Below, in pieces: positions 61,495-64,000 of a DNA stretch of 64,000 nt. How positions within the stretch are numbered: position 1 is the first letter of the stretch; each line of letters begins with the position of its first letter. The notes under the pieces were generated by a model. That model did no database searches, was not told the DNA's origin, and saw nothing but the letters and a program-made list of their open reading frames with translations. The stretch is from Candidatus Helarchaeota archaeon (GTDB taxonomy: Archaea > Asgardarchaeota > Lokiarchaeia > Helarchaeales > HEL-GB-A), in contig JABXJT010000007.1 of NCBI GenBank assembly GCA_013375455.1, positions 1 to 64,000 on the forward strand. Reading direction: 5' to 3'. The translations under genes were made by a program, and so were the position numbers.

Positions 61495-63240
61495 TTAGGA
61501 ATGTATTTTATGTTCATGTAGGAAAATTTCATTTAAAAGATGAATGGATTCAGATTGTCTCTTAGTAAAGGGAGCTACATTTCCATTAAAATTAATGATT
61601 TCATTTTCAAATCGAGATTCCCAATAATTCAAAGCAAAAGTTAATAATTCTTTCAAACGAGGGGAAGGAGATGTTTTGAGAAATAGACATGATTTAACAT
61701 GATTACCATCTGCAAAAAATATAGTAGAACCACCATATTGTATCTCTTTTAACCCTTTGGAGTTGCTAAAACTACTGCCAAAACTATCGATTGCAGAAAT
61801 TAAACCTGAAATTAAATCCGTATCTGGAGATTCGGTAGTCCAATTCATGGAAAAAAGGCGCATTCCTTTTCTTTTATGGATAAAAAGGAGATATTGCAAA
61901 TTTAATAAATCATTATCAACTAATTCTAGACTTACTGGCTGAGTGGGATAACTGTTTTTTCCAAAAATCGCATATCTTTTAGGCTTGTCTTGAAATTTCT
62001 TGTCAAACGTGTATTTAGAAAATTTTCGTTGCGTGTCAAGCGGTCTTAAGGGGAATTGTAAGCTATTTTTCAATTCATTTTCCTTTTGTTTCTCTATGGT
62101 GGAAGAATCGCGCCCTTTTACAAGTGAATAGATAACGCCATGGAATGGATCAATGACATATAACCAAGCGTCAATAGCAGCTATATCATTAAGCAATCGG
62201 TTTAAACCAATTTTTAAAGCTCCTAAAGGTGTTGTAATAAGGAATTTCCAATTGCAATAATCAGTTCCCATCAATAATTTCTCGAGTGCTTTTTCATATG
62301 AATACATGACTTCATAACCATTCAATAGAATGGCGACGCCTGTTTTATTTATAATTCCTTTCTTCGATAGATATAAATCCCAAGGAAATTGTTCATTTGT
62401 CGATAAATCATAAGCTTGAAGTTGCGTATCAGCGCAAAAATCGGTAAAAATATTCAACATTTCATTTTTAGAAATAAAATCAAATTTTGTGAAATAGTGT
62501 TCAAAATTTGGATTAGAATATAATAAATACCCACAATAAGCGATTGGATTACTAAATTGCGCTTTTAATTCAGGAGAATTAATGTAATTTGATTGAATTT
62601 CTTCATAAACTTGTAAAATTAATTCTTTTTTTAGAGCTGATCTGCCTTTTCTATTTAGTTTTCTAAGAATGGATTCTAAATCTTCAATTGACATATTTTC
62701 AACTATTTGAAATGGATCAAAAAATCCAATGAATTTCCTCGCATCTTTCTCAGAACTATCAAGGAACCAAGAAATCGCAGTATCGATTTTTCGTTGTAGG
62801 AGATCAGGATGCTCAAGGTGAATGGCGGTTTGCTTTGTTACAATGAGATCAGATAAAGCTCTTATTCTTTGTAATTTTTTACTAAAAGAGGCTTCCATTT
62901 TTTTAGAAGTTGATTGATTTATTGGAGTTGGCGTCGTTGAATGGCGTGTTACTGGAAGTGATTTTAGTGCTGAAGGTTTATGCCGACCATCTATTAGTAT
63001 TTCTGGCTCAGCGGGAGCATTTCTAGTCATTAATTGAGCACGTATTTCTTTGGCGCGCTGATTAAAATGTTCTGCTGTTTCAAAGTCGCCTATTTTACGA
63101 GAAATTTCAGCGATTCTAGAAAAAATCTCTGGAAGCAATTCGTAATCATCCGCTTCATAAAGAGTTTCTGCCTGCTCCATGAGATCCGTCATTTCAACGA
63201 GTAATTTTTCTTTCTCTTTCGGTAACCCATACTCCACCAA
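61495..63240 (-). CDS. Large soluble protein with C-terminal longin-like domain
   Basis: A 581-residue protein. The first 75 residues are helical, TPR-like or coiled coil. A middle region (about 140-430) has mixed structure. Residues from about 448 are a longin-like domain: a QYLLFIHKR strand, an F-S-M-N-W strand, the D-L-I-S-G-L-I-S-A-I-D-S-F-G helix, a L-K-E-I-Q-Y-G-G-S-T-I-F-F-A-D strand pair, S-C-L-F-L-K, and the R-L-K-E-L-L-T-F-A-L helix. This helix matches the L-S-G-F-L-S-A-I pattern of Asgard longins. It may act as an effector or scaffold for a small GTPase. Confidence 0.75.
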   Translation of the reverse strand: MVEYGLPKEKEKLLVEMTDLMEQAETLYEADDYELLPEIFSRIAEISRKIGDFETAEHFNQRAKEIRAQLMTRNAPAEPEILIDGRHKPSALKSLPVTRHSTTPTPINQSTSKKMEASFSKKLQRIRALSDLIVTKQTAIHLEHPDLLQRKIDTAISWFLDSSEKDARKFIGFFDPFQIVENMSIEDLESILRKLNRKGRSALKKELILQVYEEIQSNYINSPELKAQFSNPIAYCGYLLYSNPNFEHYFTKFDFISKNEMLNIFTDFCADTQLQAYDLSTNEQFPWDLYLSKKGIINKTGVAILLNGYEVMYSYEKALEKLLMGTDYCNWKFLITTPLGALKIGLNRLLNDIAAIDAWLYVIDPFHGVIYSLVKGRDSSTIEKQKENELKNSLQFPLRPLDTQRKFSKYTFDKKFQDKPKRYAIFGKNSYPTQPVSLELVDNDLLNLQYLLFIHKRKGMRLFSMNWTTESPDTDLISGLISAIDSFGSSFSNSKGLKEIQYGGSTIFFADGNHVKSCLFLKTSPSPRLKELLTFALNYWESRFENEIINFNGNVAPFTKRQSESIHLLNEIFLHEHKIHS

Positions 63241-63366
63241 TTAAACATCCTCAAACTTCTAAAAAAATCATTTTTCGTTAATTTTAGGTTCTTTTAGATC
63301 TTATATTTACTTTGTTATTATAATTTTAGACAACAAATCCTTCCTTACATTTTAATTTAATCTATT

Positions 63367-63999
63367 TTATGAGAGGCGATAGTAATCGGATTTTTTCCGA
63401 AGCCGTCGTTTTGATTTCCGATGGCGATAGGTTCTGTCGGTGAAGATAAAGATCTTATCACCCGGCGTGGCAGGCTCAGTCAGTTCTGTCTCTACTGAGA
63501 TTGGGGTATTTTTCGTAGCGGGAGGTGTAATGGAAACTTTTTCTCCATCGATCATAATTTTATTGAGGATCTGATTAAAATAGGTATCTGAACTCTTTGG
63601 TCCCATTATGGTCACTTCATCACCCACCCGTAATTTCCCATTTGTCAATTGAATTAATGCCATTCGTGATTCAGGAGAATATTTTTTAACAGTCCCAAGC
63701 TTTATCATGCGGTAATGCGAGAGATTAGACGGGGATTTATGTTGGTGATCCTTCTCAGTGGGTCGCCCGAAATAAAATCCCGTAGTGAACCCACGATTAT
63801 AGACTTTTTTGAGTTCTTTAATCCACCGTTTCACTTTTTTATTCGAGAAAATACCCTCGTAGTGGGCCTCGATGGCTTCGCGATAGGTTTTCGTGACGAC
63901 TTCCACGTAATGGGGATCGCGCATGCGTCCTTCAATTTTAAAACAGTCTATATCGGCCTCAATAAGTTTCGGAACGTGGGCAACCATGCAGAGGTCCCG
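63367..63999 (-). CDS. U32 family peptidase, C-terminal part
   Basis: The frame is open through the right edge of the window, where it reads R-D-L-C-M-V-A-H-V-P-K. The protein continues in D-C-F-K-I-E-G-R-M-R-D-P-H-Y-V, the conserved core of U32 peptidases (YegQ/TrhP-like tRNA hydroxylation or collagenase-like types). A C-terminal beta domain (about 110-190) and a basic tail (RRLRKK) follow. The N-terminal half is outside the window. Confidence 0.9.
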   Translation of the reverse strand, partial: RDLCMVAHVPKLIEADIDCFKIEGRMRDPHYVEVVTKTYREAIEAHYEGIFSNKKVKRWIKELKKVYNRGFTTGFYFGRPTEKDHQHKSPSNLSHYRMIKLGTVKKYSPESRMALIQLTNGKLRVGDEVTIMGPKSSDTYFNQILNKIMIDGEKVSITPPATKNTPISVETELTEPATPGDKIFIFTDRTYRHRKSKRRLRKKSDYYRLS

Positions 64000-64000
64000 G

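Noticed and set aside
1..64000. CRISPR arrays, tRNA and rRNA genes
   Set aside because: No regularly spaced repeats of CRISPR type and no cloverleaf or rRNA-like sequence was seen in the gaps.

Overview
The window is A+T-rich and gene-dense, with short intergenic gaps and both bacterial-style and eukaryote-like genes. A Ras/Rab-type small GTPase and four proteins with longin-like domains (two of them fused to a 7-TM membrane module) occur beside archaeal-style metabolism and weak or absent Shine-Dalgarno sites. This combination points to an Asgard archaeon, perhaps of the Lokiarchaeia or a related lineage. That placement is inferred from gene content alone. I found no rRNA, no tRNA, no CRISPR array and no intact transposase.

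Layout. Positions 1-3501 hold the end of a corrinoid/URO-D type methyltransferase gene, a HEPN-MNT toxin-antitoxin-like pair, a flavodoxin-ferredoxin fusion and an LDH2-type dehydrogenase. Positions 3503-6826 (minus strand) are a sulfate-activation operon: RHH regulator, ATP sulfurylase, alkaline-phosphatase-superfamily enzyme and APS kinase. A sulfotransferase gene (8028-8810) lies about 1.2 kb beyond the regulator gene, so PAPS production and use sit close together. At 9545-11560 is a tandem pair of zinc-less MDR oxidoreductases whose first copy is broken by a one-base frameshift. Positions 11624-16995 carry an MFS transporter, the first 7-TM longin-like protein, a 48-residue small ORF, MsrB, a seven-bladed WD40 protein, acylphosphatase and a Yip1-like membrane protein.

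Positions 16998-25366 carry an SDR, a possible AbiEi/AbiEii-like pair, a Cys-containing orphan, a longin-wHTH protein, a histone-deacetylase-family enzyme with a DJ-1/PfpI partner, two tandem paralogous membrane proteins, and a B12-type radical SAM gene coupled to a 68-residue ORF. Positions 25741-35398 hold a nitronate-monooxygenase-like enzyme, a HEAT-repeat protein, an acyl-CoA dehydrogenase, a methyltransferase with two V4R-like proteins downstream, a divergent aspartate kinase and dodecin. Positions 35801-46575 include a coiled-coil protein, a radical SAM enzyme, a PIG-L deacetylase, a hydrolase/CPBP-like fusion, an acetoacetate-decarboxylase-like enzyme, a GNAT, a DUF1015 protein and a thiolase.

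Positions 47063-63999 hold the second 7-TM longin-like protein, a glycyl radical enzyme coupled to a PPOX-fold flavoprotein (no activase seen), a CocE-type hydrolase, the small GTPase behind an elaborate repeat-containing upstream region, a dihydrolipoamide-dehydrogenase-like enzyme, two small KGVGQSPF proteins with a YkgJ protein, and Hsp20. After these come two surface proteins lying between direct repeats, a GC-rich gene relic, a large soluble longin-like protein and the end of a U32 peptidase gene.

The most interesting theme is the longin/GTPase set: membrane-anchored, DNA-binding-type and coiled-coil longin-like proteins in the same neighbourhood as a Rab-like GTPase suggest a small-GTPase signalling or trafficking toolkit. 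Other gaps contain decayed gene fragments (7874-7975, 46731-46880, 57861-58055, 61243-61404), which shows local gene loss.
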